Assembly (NCBI RefSeq): GCF_000717915.1
Contig: NZ_JOCX01000021.1
Span: 1 to 64,000 of the forward strand
Direction: 5' to 3'
DNA from: Streptomyces sp. NRRL S-244
GTDB taxonomy: Bacteria; Actinomycetota; Actinomycetes; Streptomycetales; Streptomycetaceae
DNA length: 64,000 nucleotides
The stretch's first letter is position 1; each line of letters starts with the position of its first letter. The translations under genes and the position numbers were made by a program. Positions 54,627 through 62,935 of the stretch are shown here, piece by piece. The notes below the pieces were generated by a model. It was not told the DNA's origin and searched no databases. It worked only from the letters and a program-made list of their open reading frames with translations.

Positions 54627-55076
54627 ATGACCGGGTGGGACATCAAGCCGCAGGGCGTACAAGGACAGTTGAAGACGGTCGGCGGTAACGCCAGCGAGCT
54701 GGAGACGGCGTTGAACGCCCTGATCTCCGCCATGTCGCAGGCGGCCCAGGCCGCGGGGACGGCCGTGCCCGGCTCGGCATCGGGAATGACTCCGCGGGGT
54801 CCCTTGGCCCCCGGCGCGGCCCCGGCCCCCGGCCAGGCCTTCATGGTGTCGCCCAAGGCCACGGGCCCCGTGGCAGCCGCTCTGGGGCTGTACTTGCAGG
54901 AGCGCCAGACGGAACTGACGTCGATGGCGAACCGGATCGAGGCCTGCGTCCTGGGCGCGGTCACGGCGACGAACGAGTACCTCGAAGGGGACCTGGAGCA
55001 CGCCAAGGCGGCCCAGGACGCCGCCAGGGCCGTCAACCTGCAGGCTCTGCGCGAACAGCCGGGAGGCGCGAAGTGA
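54627..55076 (+). CDS. DUF6507-like T7SS-associated helical protein
   Basis: 149 residues, begins MTGWDIKPQGVQGQLKTVGG. Two helical segments flank a Pro/Ala-rich loop (TPRGPLAPGAAPAPG). It overlaps the toxin gene by 4 bp (stop within GTGA). This arrangement, a small helical partner directly before a large LXG/WXG-type effector, suggests a secretion chaperone or co-secreted partner (inference). Confidence 0.72.
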   Translation: MTGWDIKPQGVQGQLKTVGGNASELETALNALISAMSQAAQAAGTAVPGSASGMTPRGPLAPGAAPAPGQAFMVSPKATGPVAAALGLYLQERQTELTSMANRIEACVLGAVTATNEYLEGDLEHAKAAQDAARAVNLQALREQPGGAK

Positions 55077-57601
55077 GCGGGCATGCGCCGGTCGACCCGG
55101 CGGAGGTGCCCGTCTTCACGGGCGACCTGGGAGAGCTGGACAAGCAGGTGAAAGCGATCTCGTCGGGCGGGGCCACGGTCTCGACCAAGGCGAGCGACGT
55201 CCACACCAGCTTCGGCGGTCTCCAGGCCTTCTACCAGGCACCTGAGGCGGACCAGCTCTTCGCGACGACCAAGCCCGTCCAGGACCTGGGACTGAAACTC
55301 AGCTCGGACATGTGCACGATCGCGGGGGCGCTGGGTACCTACGCGCGTGATGCCGAGCCGTTGGTGAACCGGCTGAACACGCTGAAGATCGAAGCAGAAT
55401 CGTTTCGCTCGAGGGTGTCGGACGACGAGAAGTGGTTCGAGGACGGCGATCTGATCGACCAGAACCTCGAACGCCGCAACGCGATCGCCGAGGTATGGGC
55501 CCACTTCCAGGACGTCGAGAGCGCCTGTTACGCCAAGATCGCCGCTCTCGTCGGCAAGCCGGGCCTGAAGAAGGACGACGGGTCCCACGGCGAGGGCATG
55601 TACGGCTACGACGCCGAAGCCCTCAAGCAGTCCAAGTCCCTGCCGTGGGGTGACGCGGTGGAGGAGTCCGTTCCCGCCTGGCAGATCTGGGAACACGCCT
55701 GGGACTTCGGCACGGGCTTCATCGTCGACGGCATAGGCGGCACCCTCGCGGGACTCGGCGGCCTGGTCGGCCTCGACGGCTGGGACACGTTCAAGGCCTC
55801 CTGGACGGGACTGGCCAAACTCAGCACCGCTACGGCGATCACCTCGATCCCGGGTGTGGGTCCCCTCTTCTTCGCCGTCCCGGACGACAAGATGCCCTCG
55901 TGGCTGCGTGAATCCCGTACGGCGATGAAGGAGACCGGCAAGGCGCTGCTGGCCTGGGACCAGTGGGGCTCGAACCCTTCCCGCGCGGCGGGTGCGGTCA
56001 CCTTCAACGTGGTCACCACGGTCTGCACGGGCGGTACCGGCGGTGCGGTGTCCGGCGCGGGCAAGGCGGGCGCGATCGCCAAGGCCCTGTCGTTCGCCGG
56101 CAAGGCGGGCAGGGCCGTCGACCCGATGACCTACGTCTTCAAGGGCGCGGGCGCCGGCGTGTCGAAGATCGGCGACGTGATGGCCGGCCTGAGGGGCATG
56201 GGCAAGTTCGAAACCCCGAAGATCAACGTGGACGGCGCCACAGCCCTGCCGGAAGGCACGCTCCACCTCCCGGACGGCTCGATCCACCTCCCGGCCGGCT
56301 CCGCCGTCCCCGACGGCGCGATCAAGCTCCCGGACGGCAACATCAAGCTCCCCGAGGGCACCACCACCCTCCCACCGGGCACGGTCAAGCTCCCGGTCGA
56401 CGGCCCGCCCAAGTTCATGGACCCGAACTACAACATCTACAACCACAAGGGCGAGATCATCCAGCACGCGGAAGACGTCCCGAAGGGCAAGCCCGCCGCG
56501 GGCTCGGACATCCCGCGCGTCGACGCCCCGAAGGTGGACTCCCCGGCGACGGCCAAGATCCCGGAACGCGAGCTGGCCGGCGCCGTCGCCCGCGGCGGCG
56601 ACGGCATCCGCCTCGGCTCCGACATCTCCGACCCGGTCCACGCCGCCGACCACACCCCGAACCACACCCCGGGCGGCACGGCCCCCCACGGCCCCACCAA
56701 CAACCTGGACAACACCCCTCCCACCGCCGGCCACGGCCCGGGCGGGAGCCACCCGGACACCCCGTCCACGGCAACCCACGTCGAAGGCCCCTCCGGATCA
56801 GGCCACGCCGACGGCCCGAGCTCGGGTGACGGCGGCCACCACGAAGGCCCATCCACCGGCGGCGGTCACGGTGAGACGGGACCCGGTGCACCCGGCTCCG
56901 GCGGACACGGGCCCGGCGACGGGCCGGGAGGCGGCTCCGAGATGCCCGACCGGGAGCCTCCGGTCATTCTTGAGGGCGACCGGATCTCTCAGCAGCCCAG
57001 CGGAAAGATGCCCGCAGAACAGGAAGCGGCCGTCACGGGCGCGTTGAGCGAGGCGAGGGTCCCGTCAGTGGACCAGGCGCGCATGCTGACCCAGCTGAAG
57101 AAGTCGGAATACGGCGCGGCCGTGGCCGACTACATAGCGAGCGGACGATTCGCAGACATCCCCAATTACAAGGAACTAATTTTCCAAGTCAAGCAGAGCG
57201 ACATGATGCCGGCCGTGCACCAGGCAATGGACCATGCCGCTGAGCTTCAGGCCAAGGGAATCTCCGGCATCGAGTTCGAGGTGAAGATCCCCAGCGAGAA
57301 ACTCGACTTGGACGTGCTGACCCGTGTCGACGGGAAGATCGAGTACGGCGCTCAGCTCAAGGACGTACAGAGCGCCAACGGGATCAAGTCCGCAGTGAAA
57401 AAGATCGCCGAGAAGCAGCTCGCAGGCTCCGGGGTGGACGTCAAGGCCGCAATCCTCGACGTGAACGACTTCAAGGGTGCGGTGACGGAACGCGACCTTC
57501 AGGCCGTACAGCGGGCAGCAGATCGAACCAATGCAACCTTCGAGCTACGATTCAACGACGGATCCATCACCGTTTTCCCAACCAACTCCGTCAGGCCATA
57601 A
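55073..57601 (+). CDS. Polymorphic T7SS effector with C-terminal nuclease-like domain
   Basis: 842 residues. Residues 1-180 form a helical ESX-type leader; about 195-330 include hydrophobic segments (GFIVDGIGGTLAGLGGLVGL). About 385-445 is a beta-type pseudo-repeat (LPDGSIHLPAGSAVPDG, IKLPDGNIKLPEG). About 530-640 is a His/Gly/Pro-rich linker. The last about 190 residues form a distinct domain with FEVKIPSEKLDLDVLTRVDG and IEYGAQLKDV, compatible with a PD-(D/E)xK core using QxK. DNA of this end is less GC-rich with unusual codons (CTA, GGA), typical of exchanged toxin tips. An immunity candidate follows 9 bp later. Confidence 0.75.
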   Translation: MSGHAPVDPAEVPVFTGDLGELDKQVKAISSGGATVSTKASDVHTSFGGLQAFYQAPEADQLFATTKPVQDLGLKLSSDMCTIAGALGTYARDAEPLVNRLNTLKIEAESFRSRVSDDEKWFEDGDLIDQNLERRNAIAEVWAHFQDVESACYAKIAALVGKPGLKKDDGSHGEGMYGYDAEALKQSKSLPWGDAVEESVPAWQIWEHAWDFGTGFIVDGIGGTLAGLGGLVGLDGWDTFKASWTGLAKLSTATAITSIPGVGPLFFAVPDDKMPSWLRESRTAMKETGKALLAWDQWGSNPSRAAGAVTFNVVTTVCTGGTGGAVSGAGKAGAIAKALSFAGKAGRAVDPMTYVFKGAGAGVSKIGDVMAGLRGMGKFETPKINVDGATALPEGTLHLPDGSIHLPAGSAVPDGAIKLPDGNIKLPEGTTTLPPGTVKLPVDGPPKFMDPNYNIYNHKGEIIQHAEDVPKGKPAAGSDIPRVDAPKVDSPATAKIPERELAGAVARGGDGIRLGSDISDPVHAADHTPNHTPGGTAPHGPTNNLDNTPPTAGHGPGGSHPDTPSTATHVEGPSGSGHADGPSSGDGGHHEGPSTGGGHGETGPGAPGSGGHGPGDGPGGGSEMPDREPPVILEGDRISQQPSGKMPAEQEAAVTGALSEARVPSVDQARMLTQLKKSEYGAAVADYIASGRFADIPNYKELIFQVKQSDMMPAVHQAMDHAAELQAKGISGIEFEVKIPSEKLDLDVLTRVDGKIEYGAQLKDVQSANGIKSAVKKIAEKQLAGSGVDVKAAILDVNDFKGAVTERDLQAVQRAADRTNATFELRFNDGSITVFPTNSVRP

Positions 57602-57610
57602 GGAAACTAA

Positions 57611-58255
57611 ATGTCGACTCTGATGCGCGCGCCGAGAGAATGCGGCTCGTGGTTCTGGGACCTGGACGAGGTGGCGGAGCCCGGCCTGGACGCGGCGCTC
57701 GCGACCGCGGCACGCATGTCCGCCGTTCTGGGAAAGCACGGCCTGCTGGAGCCGACTGCCCTCGAATGGAGCTGGTTCGAGGTCGGCAAGGGCGGCCTCG
57801 GCATCACGTCCCGACTCAGTCTCGTAGGCCGCTCCCTCAATGACACCGCGCTGGCGGATAACGTACGGGCCTGCAGGCCGGCCGGCCATCCGGCTGCCGA
57901 GATCGGGGGGATCCTCGTTCTCGGGTCCGGTGTCTGGCTGGACACCGACGCAGAGCGCCGAGACGAGTACCGCCTGATCGAGCTCCTGGTGTCGCCCGAC
58001 GAAATCGGTCCTTCGGCCGAGCTGTCCGTCTACCACGACGTGTGGGGACCGTGCGACTTCCGAGGGCTGCCCCACCCGGCCGTCGAGGCCCGGAACGCAC
58101 CGCGCCTCACGGCGGCCCTGCGGGACCTCGACGCGCTGCTCGGCATCGAGGCCGAGCCCGGTGAGGCCACGTACTTCGGCCGCGCCGAAGGCTACGGCCT
58201 CAAGGCTCCGGACCTCATCGACGGACGCGGCCCGGACCTCACCGACTTGATGTAG
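57611..58255 (+). CDS. Immunity protein candidate for the upstream effector
   Basis: 214 residues from ATG 57611, preceded by AAGGAAAC, 9 bp after the toxin stop. Acidic, soluble, no signal peptide; contains VYHDVWGPCDFRGLPHPAVEARN and ends LKAPDLIDGRGPDLTDLM. I recognise no named family. Position directly after a polymorphic toxin and the presence of a truncated paralogue at 59477-59719 support an immunity role. Confidence 0.65.
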   Translation: MSTLMRAPRECGSWFWDLDEVAEPGLDAALATAARMSAVLGKHGLLEPTALEWSWFEVGKGGLGITSRLSLVGRSLNDTALADNVRACRPAGHPAAEIGGILVLGSGVWLDTDAERRDEYRLIELLVSPDEIGPSAELSVYHDVWGPCDFRGLPHPAVEARNAPRLTAALRDLDALLGIEAEPGEATYFGRAEGYGLKAPDLIDGRGPDLTDLM

Positions 58256-58381
58256 AGAGCCGCACTCGCTCTTTGCCCTCCACACCTTCCACGGTCACGG
58301 TTTTGGAAACCGCGCGCGACGACCGCTGACTACGGCCCGTCATGCGGCGATCGTTCCAGAGCTTCACCGGGACATCCACGG

Positions 58382-58423
58382 CACGAAGCGCCCCGCCCGA
58401 GCGGTCGGGTGGGGCGCTTCGTG
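58382..58423. terminator. Strong hairpin after the immunity gene
   Basis: CACGAAGCGCCCCGCCCGA pairs with TCGGGTGGGGCGCTTCGTG around GCGG, about 125 bp after the stop at 58255. The region 58256-58381 holds no gene. Confidence 0.8.
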
Positions 58424-58435
58424 AGCTGTAGGCCA
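58423..58435. repeat. 13-bp copy of the tRNA-Lys 3' end (left)
   Basis: GAGCTGTAGGCCA, identical to 60491-60503 which spans the 3' end of the tRNA-Lys gene. Both copies follow a GGGGCGC-type hairpin. It may mark an old integration or duplication end. Confidence 0.6.
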
Positions 58436-58461
58436 ACACTGACCTGCCGGAGACACGAAAC

Positions 58462-58648
58462 GGCTCGGACATCTCCGACCCGCTCCACGCCGCCGACCAC
58501 GCCCCGACGGGCCACCCGGACCTGGCCCCGGGCGGCCGGGCCGTTCCCCCGGCGACGCGGGCGGGAGCTGGCGCCCGGTCCAGCCGGCAGCGACGAGGGG
58601 ACGGCAGCAATCCTGCAGGAGTTGCGGTCGAAGGGAATCGCGAAGTGA
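58462..58648 (+). pseudogene. Orphan tail of a second polymorphic toxin, frameshifted
   Basis: The stretch 58462-58508 is about 90 percent identical to 56614-56660 of the effector gene (linker coding GSDISDP-HAADH). It then continues in a broken frame; another frame gives DEGTAAILQELRSKGIAK and stops at 58648, overlapping the next start (GTGA). It looks like the remains of a displaced toxin cassette whose immunity gene follows. Confidence 0.6.
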
Positions 58649-59403
58649 CCGACCGGGCACCGTCCGCCATGCTGGAGCGCCTGCGCGCGGTGGAATGGAC
58701 GGGTGACTGGGACGACGCCGTCGCCCACGTCAGGTCTCGTCGTGTGTTGATGCGTGAGTATCTCCGGCGGGCGGGCATGTGGGCGCAGGCGTACTCGGCC
58801 GAGAGCGCGTGGCCCTTCTTTGACGCCGCCGACTACGTGGATCCGGACTTCACGCTTTCCCCGGAAATCGCAAAGGAGCTCCGGGAATTCCTGGGGCAGA
58901 TGACCCGAGACGACTCCATCAAGCGCACCTGCGCGGGCGCGGTCCGCATGGCCGGGCTCAGTGCGCAGAATCCGTCGGCCGGCGGGGACCTGCCCGAACT
59001 CTACGAGCCCCTCGTCCTGTTCTACGAGCGGGGCGGCGAATTCCTCCGTGACAACGCCGGTTTCCTCGACCTGACCGGTGTCCTGCTACGTCCCGGAACT
59101 CTCCGGGGCCATCTGGGCACCCCGCACCTGAGCTCCCTCGGGGGCGCGATGCTCGACGCGTTGGACGCGGCGGGGCGCATCACGTATTACATGGCTGCCG
59201 ACCGGCGGGGCCCGCTACTGCGGCAGCGCGTCGTACGCGGTGACCAGAGCAACGAGGCGTTCAGCCGGGACAGCCTGCGCTGGGCGCCGACGGGCGCTCT
59301 TCCCACGGCCGCGGAGAAGACCGCGGATTTCGGCCTGGTCTGGCTGGATGAGATGGAGGCTGCGGACTTCATCGCGACGGCCCTGGCCACACCTGGCCTG
59401 TAG
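58645..59403 (+). CDS. Unknown protein, candidate orphan immunity protein
   Basis: 252 residues from GTG 58645, overlapping the stop of the toxin-tail relic. Soluble, acidic; LERLRAVEWTGDWDDAVAHV and WPFFDAADYVDPDFTLSPEIAKEL are notable. A C-terminal ADFIATALATPGL ends the protein. No family recognised. Its coupling to a toxin tail and the neighbouring immunity fragments suggest immunity, but this is inference. Confidence 0.6.
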   Translation: MTDRAPSAMLERLRAVEWTGDWDDAVAHVRSRRVLMREYLRRAGMWAQAYSAESAWPFFDAADYVDPDFTLSPEIAKELREFLGQMTRDDSIKRTCAGAVRMAGLSAQNPSAGGDLPELYEPLVLFYERGGEFLRDNAGFLDLTGVLLRPGTLRGHLGTPHLSSLGGAMLDALDAAGRITYYMAADRRGPLLRQRVVRGDQSNEAFSRDSLRWAPTGALPTAAEKTADFGLVWLDEMEAADFIATALATPGL

Positions 59404-59476
59404 TGCGCCCGCAGAAGCACGGAGCGCAGTGGAATGTTGCGCACGACGCCGGCGCGCCCCGTGGGTACCCCGCTAC

Positions 59477-59719
59477 GTGATCGAGGCGACGTGTGATTTC
59501 CGGGGCGAGCCCCACCCGGCCGTCCATGCCGGCAACGCGCCGCGGCTCGCGTCAGCCCTGCAGGAGCTCGATCACGTGCTCGGAGTCGAGGCGGAGCCCG
59601 GCGAGCCGACGTACTACGGTCGAGCAGGGGGCCACGGGCTGAAGGCTCCCGACGTCATCGACGGGCGGGGACCGGACCTCACCGATGCGGTATTCGCAAG
59701 ATGGAGAACAGGGCAGTGA
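59477..59719 (+). pseudogene. Truncated paralogue of the immunity candidate
   Basis: 80 codons beginning at a GTG at 59477 align with the last about 79 residues of the 57611-58255 product: CDFRGEPHPAVHAGNAPRLA, LGVEAEPGEPTYYGRAGGHG, LKAPDVIDGRGPDLTD. The first 135 residues are missing. The end differs (AVFARWRTGQ) and overlaps the next start. It is most likely a relic of a cassette duplication. Confidence 0.72.
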
Positions 59720-60135
59720 TCCGCACCAAGTACTACGTCGAGGACGCCTTCGGGGTGCCGTCCTTCTCCGGGCCTGACGAGCTGATGTTCCTGGGAGAGT
59801 GGGTGACGGCCGACATCCAGCTCTCGCCGCTGTCCGTCCTGGAGGCGATCGACCTGGTGGCCGAGGCCAAGGCCAACCCTGGCTTCGCGCCGGAGGACTT
59901 GGACGGGAACGCGCACACCGTCACCATCAGCCCGCAGGGCGTCAGGGTGGAGAACTATTTCGTCGAGCACGTTCAGGGTGAGTACACCCTCGACGACGCG
60001 TTCCGCGTGCTGGTCGACTTCTGGGACTACTGCTGCCTGGCGAATCCCCAAAAGGCCGACTCGCGCCGCCATGAGTACGCCGACGAGCACGGTCGCGACC
60101 CGCTGGCCGGAATCCGCGGCTTCCTCGGGGCGTGA
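59716..60135 (+). CDS. Small acidic protein, candidate immunity protein
   Basis: 139 residues from GTG 59716, which overlaps the previous stop (GTGA) and has GGAG nine bases upstream; an ATG at 59701 lacks a ribosome-binding site. The protein begins MIRTKYYVEDAFGVPSFSG and contains FRVLVDFWDYCCLANPQK. No signal peptide, no recognised family. Third member of the row of small genes after the effector. Confidence 0.6.
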   Translation: MIRTKYYVEDAFGVPSFSGPDELMFLGEWVTADIQLSPLSVLEAIDLVAEAKANPGFAPEDLDGNAHTVTISPQGVRVENYFVEHVQGEYTLDDAFRVLVDFWDYCCLANPQKADSRRHEYADEHGRDPLAGIRGFLGA

Positions 60136-60420
60136 GCGCCTCCGCTGTGCCGCAGCAGCTCCTGGGTGGGCGAGTTCACCACGTGACGTGCCAACGGATG
60201 TCCTACCTCGCCGATTACCTGGGAAGCCGTGGTCGACACGGTCCGGCTGGGGCGGCCGTGTGCGCCACCGTGTGCGCGGACGAGGGAGCCGTGGCGTGCC
60301 GGGGCGGCCGGACCCGGCAGGCGGGCTGTGGGCGTCCGTGAGCGCGGCCCTCGGACGGGCTGGAGCCTGGCCGGGGTGTGACGGGGGCAGCGTGCGGTCA
60401 TGGACGGGAGGTCAAACGAC
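60136..60420. other. Gene-free spacer before tRNA-Lys
   Basis: No credible coding region and no clear repeat. Short open frames here lack codon bias and ribosome-binding sites. Confidence 0.5.
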
Positions 60421-60458
60421 TGAGCGCCCCACCTGGCCGAAGCCGGGTGGGGCGCTCA
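60421..60458. terminator. Terminator hairpin downstream of tRNA-Lys
   Basis: TGAGCGCCCCACCTGGC pairs with GCCGGGTGGGGCGCTCA around CGAA, located 38 bp past the tRNA 3' end on its strand. Confidence 0.8.
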
Positions 60459-60490
60459 GTGGCAGGTCAGAGGGGTCAACCCCCGCCTGC

Positions 60491-60503
60491 GAGCTGTAGG
60501 CCA
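60491..60503. repeat. 13-bp repeat at the tRNA-Lys 3' end (right)
   Basis: GAGCTGTAGGCCA; includes the last seven bases of the tRNA gene. Partner of 58423-58435, about 2.07 kb away in direct orientation. Confidence 0.6.
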
Positions 60504-60569
60504 TGTCGGACTCGAACCGACAACCAACGGATTAAAAGTCCGCTGCTCTGCCAATTGAGCTAATGGCCC
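60497..60569 (-). tRNA. tRNA-Lys (TTT)
   Basis: 73-nt cloverleaf on the minus strand: acceptor GGGCCAT with ATGGCCT, D-arm AGCTCAATTGGCAGAGC, anticodon loop CTTTTAA, T-arm GTCGGTTCGAGTCCGAC. CCA not encoded. Confidence 0.95.
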
Positions 60570-60660
60570 GCGCGTGCTCACCCCAGAGCATAGCGGGAGA
60601 CCAACGGTCAGCCGATCGAGTATCGGCTGACCGGGCCCGGCGTCGGTCGCAAAACGCGGA

Positions 60661-60693
60661 CAGGGCCCCCACGACGGTGTCGTGGGGGCCCTG
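60661..60693 (-). terminator. Terminator of the RNA helicase gene
   Basis: CAGGGCCCCCACGAC pairs perfectly with GTCGTGGGGGCCCTG around GGT, 13 bp after the helicase stop on the minus strand. Confidence 0.88.
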
Positions 60694-60706
60694 TCAGTCA
60701 GTCAGA

Positions 60707-62644
60707 TCAGCCGTTGCGCTTCCAGCGGGGCTTGTCGTCGCGGCGGCCGCCGAAGGAGCCGGTCGAGCCGGAGCCGGAGGGGCGGTTGTCGTCGCGGCGG
60801 CCGTACGGGCGGTCGCCGCCGCCGGAGCGGAAGCCACCGGAGGGACGGTCGTCGCGGCGGAAGCCGCCACGGTCGCCACCGCGGTCGTCACGGTTGAAGC
60901 CGCCCGACGGACGGTCGTCGACGGACGGTCGTCGCGACGGAAGCCGCCACCACGGACCGCGGTCGCCACCACGGTCGTCGCGACGGTTGTCGCGGCGCTC
61001 GTAGTTGCCGCGGTCGTCGCGGGCCTGGAAGGACGGGCGCTCCTCGACGGCCGGCGTGGCCGCGACGGCTGCCGCGACCTCGGCCTCGGCGGCCTCGACC
61101 ACCTCGGCGACAGCGGCCTCCGGGTCCTCGCCGCGCTCACGGGCGGAGCGGGCGACCAGGCGGTCGGCCTCCTCGCGCAGCTCGGCGGCACGGCGCGTCA
61201 GACGCTCCAGCTGCTTGGTGAGGTCGGCGACCTCGCGCTCGGCCTGCTTGGCGGCGTTGTTCGCGGAGTCGGCCTGGACCTCGGTGAGCGAACGCGCACC
61301 GGTGATCTCGGCGACCTCGGGGTCGAAGGCGCCGGCGCCCTGGACGATGTGGCGCGAGGCGTCGACGCCCGCGTCCTCCATCAGGCGGAAGATCTGGCGG
61401 CGCTGGTGCGGCAGGGCCAGGGAGACCACGACGCCCGACTTGCCGGCACGGGCGGTACGGCCCGAGCGGTGCAGGTAGTCCTTGTGGTCGCCGGCCGGGT
61501 CCACGTTCAGGACCAGGTCGATGCCGTCGACGTGGATGCCGCGGGCGGCGACGTCGGTCGCGACGAGCGCGTTGACGTAGCCGTCCTTGAAGTCCGCGAG
61601 GACGCGGGTACGGGCGCCCTGCGTCATGCCGCCGTGCAGCGCGTCGGCCTTCACGCCGGCCTCGACGAGCTGCTCGGCGATGCGGTCGGCGCCCAGCTGG
61701 GTGCGGACGAAGATGATGGTGCGGCCCTTGCGGGCGGCGATGGCGGCCGTGACCGGCGCCTTGTCCTTCGGCTTCACGACCAAGACGTGGTGCGTCATGG
61801 TCGTGACGTTGCCCTGCGCGCTGTCGACCTCGTGCGTGACGGGGTTGGACAGGTAGCGCTTGACCAGGGTGCCGATCTCGTTCTCCATGGTGGCGGAGAA
61901 GAGCATGCGCTGGCCGCCGCCGGGGATCTGGTCGAGCAGCTCGGTGACCTCGGGCAGGAAGCCCAGGTCGGCCATCTGGTCGGCCTCGTCGAGGACGGCC
62001 ACCTCGACGTTCTCCAGGGAGCAGGCGCCGCGGTTGATGATGTCGCGCAGACGGCCCGGGGTGGCGACGAGGACGTCGACGCCGCGCTCCAGGGCGTAGA
62101 TCTGGTTGCCCATCGAGGTACCGCCGCAGACGACCTTCATCTTCAGGCCGAGCACGTCGCCGTACGGCTGGAGGGCGTCCGCGACCTGCATCGCGAGCTC
62201 ACGCGTCGGCGTGAGGATGATCGCGCGGGGCTTCTTCTTCTCGGTGTGGCCACCGGCCAGGCGGGCCAGGGTGGGCAGACCGAAGGAGAGGGTCTTGCCG
62301 GAGCCGGTGCGGCCGCGGCCGAGGATGTCCTTGCCGGCCAGGGCGTCCGGGATGGTCGCGGCCTGGATCGGGAAGGGGGCGGTGACACCGTTCTGCGCGA
62401 GCTTGCGCACGACGCCCTCGGGCAGACCGAGGTCGCCGAAGGTGATGGTGGGCTCGGCGTCGGCGTCGTCCGCCTCGGCGTCGATGGACTGGTCGGTCGT
62501 CACGTCGGCCTCAAGGGCCTCGATGATCTCGTCCGCCTCAGCGGCCTCGATCGCCTCGGTGACCACAAGGGCCTCGACGGCGTCGACGATCTCGTTCGAG
62601 TCGTTCTCGGGCATGACGGCACGGTCAGAACTGGAAATGGACAT
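60707..62644 (-). CDS. DEAD-box ATP-dependent RNA helicase
   Basis: 645 residues from ATG 62644. An acidic Glu/Ala-rich N-terminus (about 65 residues) precedes the helicase core: GLPEGVVRKLAQNGVTAPFPIQ (Q motif), GRTGSGKT (I), VLDEADQMADLGF (II, DEAD), FSATM (III), HRSGRTARAGKSG (VI). A C-terminal coiled segment and an Arg/Gly/Asp-rich tail (GGFRRDDRPSGG repeats) probably bind RNA. It should unwind structured RNA in ribosome assembly or cold response. Within the tail, a stretch of about 13 residues reads WWRLPSRRPS, out of step with the repeats, suggesting paired compensating frameshifts at about 60917-60957. Confidence 0.93.
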   Translation of the reverse strand: MSISSSDRAVMPENDSNEIVDAVEALVVTEAIEAAEADEIIEALEADVTTDQSIDAEADDADAEPTITFGDLGLPEGVVRKLAQNGVTAPFPIQAATIPDALAGKDILGRGRTGSGKTLSFGLPTLARLAGGHTEKKKPRAIILTPTRELAMQVADALQPYGDVLGLKMKVVCGGTSMGNQIYALERGVDVLVATPGRLRDIINRGACSLENVEVAVLDEADQMADLGFLPEVTELLDQIPGGGQRMLFSATMENEIGTLVKRYLSNPVTHEVDSAQGNVTTMTHHVLVVKPKDKAPVTAAIAARKGRTIIFVRTQLGADRIAEQLVEAGVKADALHGGMTQGARTRVLADFKDGYVNALVATDVAARGIHVDGIDLVLNVDPAGDHKDYLHRSGRTARAGKSGVVVSLALPHQRRQIFRLMEDAGVDASRHIVQGAGAFDPEVAEITGARSLTEVQADSANNAAKQAEREVADLTKQLERLTRRAAELREEADRLVARSARERGEDPEAAVAEVVEAAEAEVAAAVAATPAVEERPSFQARDDRGNYERRDNRRDDRGGDRGPWWRLPSRRPSVDDRPSGGFNRDDRGGDRGGFRRDDRPSGGFRSGGGDRPYGRRDDNRPSGSGSTGSFGGRRDDKPRWKRNG

Positions 62645-62935
62645 GCGAAATGCGAAACCTTCCGGAGTCTCGGCACGCGCCCAAACTCCGTGAATCGCAA
62701 ATCGACCGCCTCAATGCGGTCAGCCACGGCTAGGGAGAGTACGCGCCACACGGCGCTCTTCGGATTCGGCGCCGGGCAATGGGATCAAACGATCTATAAC
62801 CATACGCACCCTCCCCCGGGTCTGGCAAGTCGCTCCGGCCAGACCCGCTCTGACCTGCGACGATCCACCCGATCCGGAAGGCCGGCACCCGACCGGCACC
62901 CGGCCGGCACCACCCCCCGGGGCCGTCAGCCGCCC
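62645..62935. promoter_or_regulatory. Upstream region of the helicase gene
   Basis: Gene-free. A minus-strand TATAGA at 62798-62793 in an AT-rich patch could be the helicase -10 box, which would leave a leader of about 140 bases. No riboswitch or strong -35 recognised. Confidence 0.4.

Noticed and set aside
58423..60503. A complete integrative element at tRNA-Lys
   Set aside because: No integrase, excisionase or replication gene lies between the repeats; only toxin/immunity debris is present.
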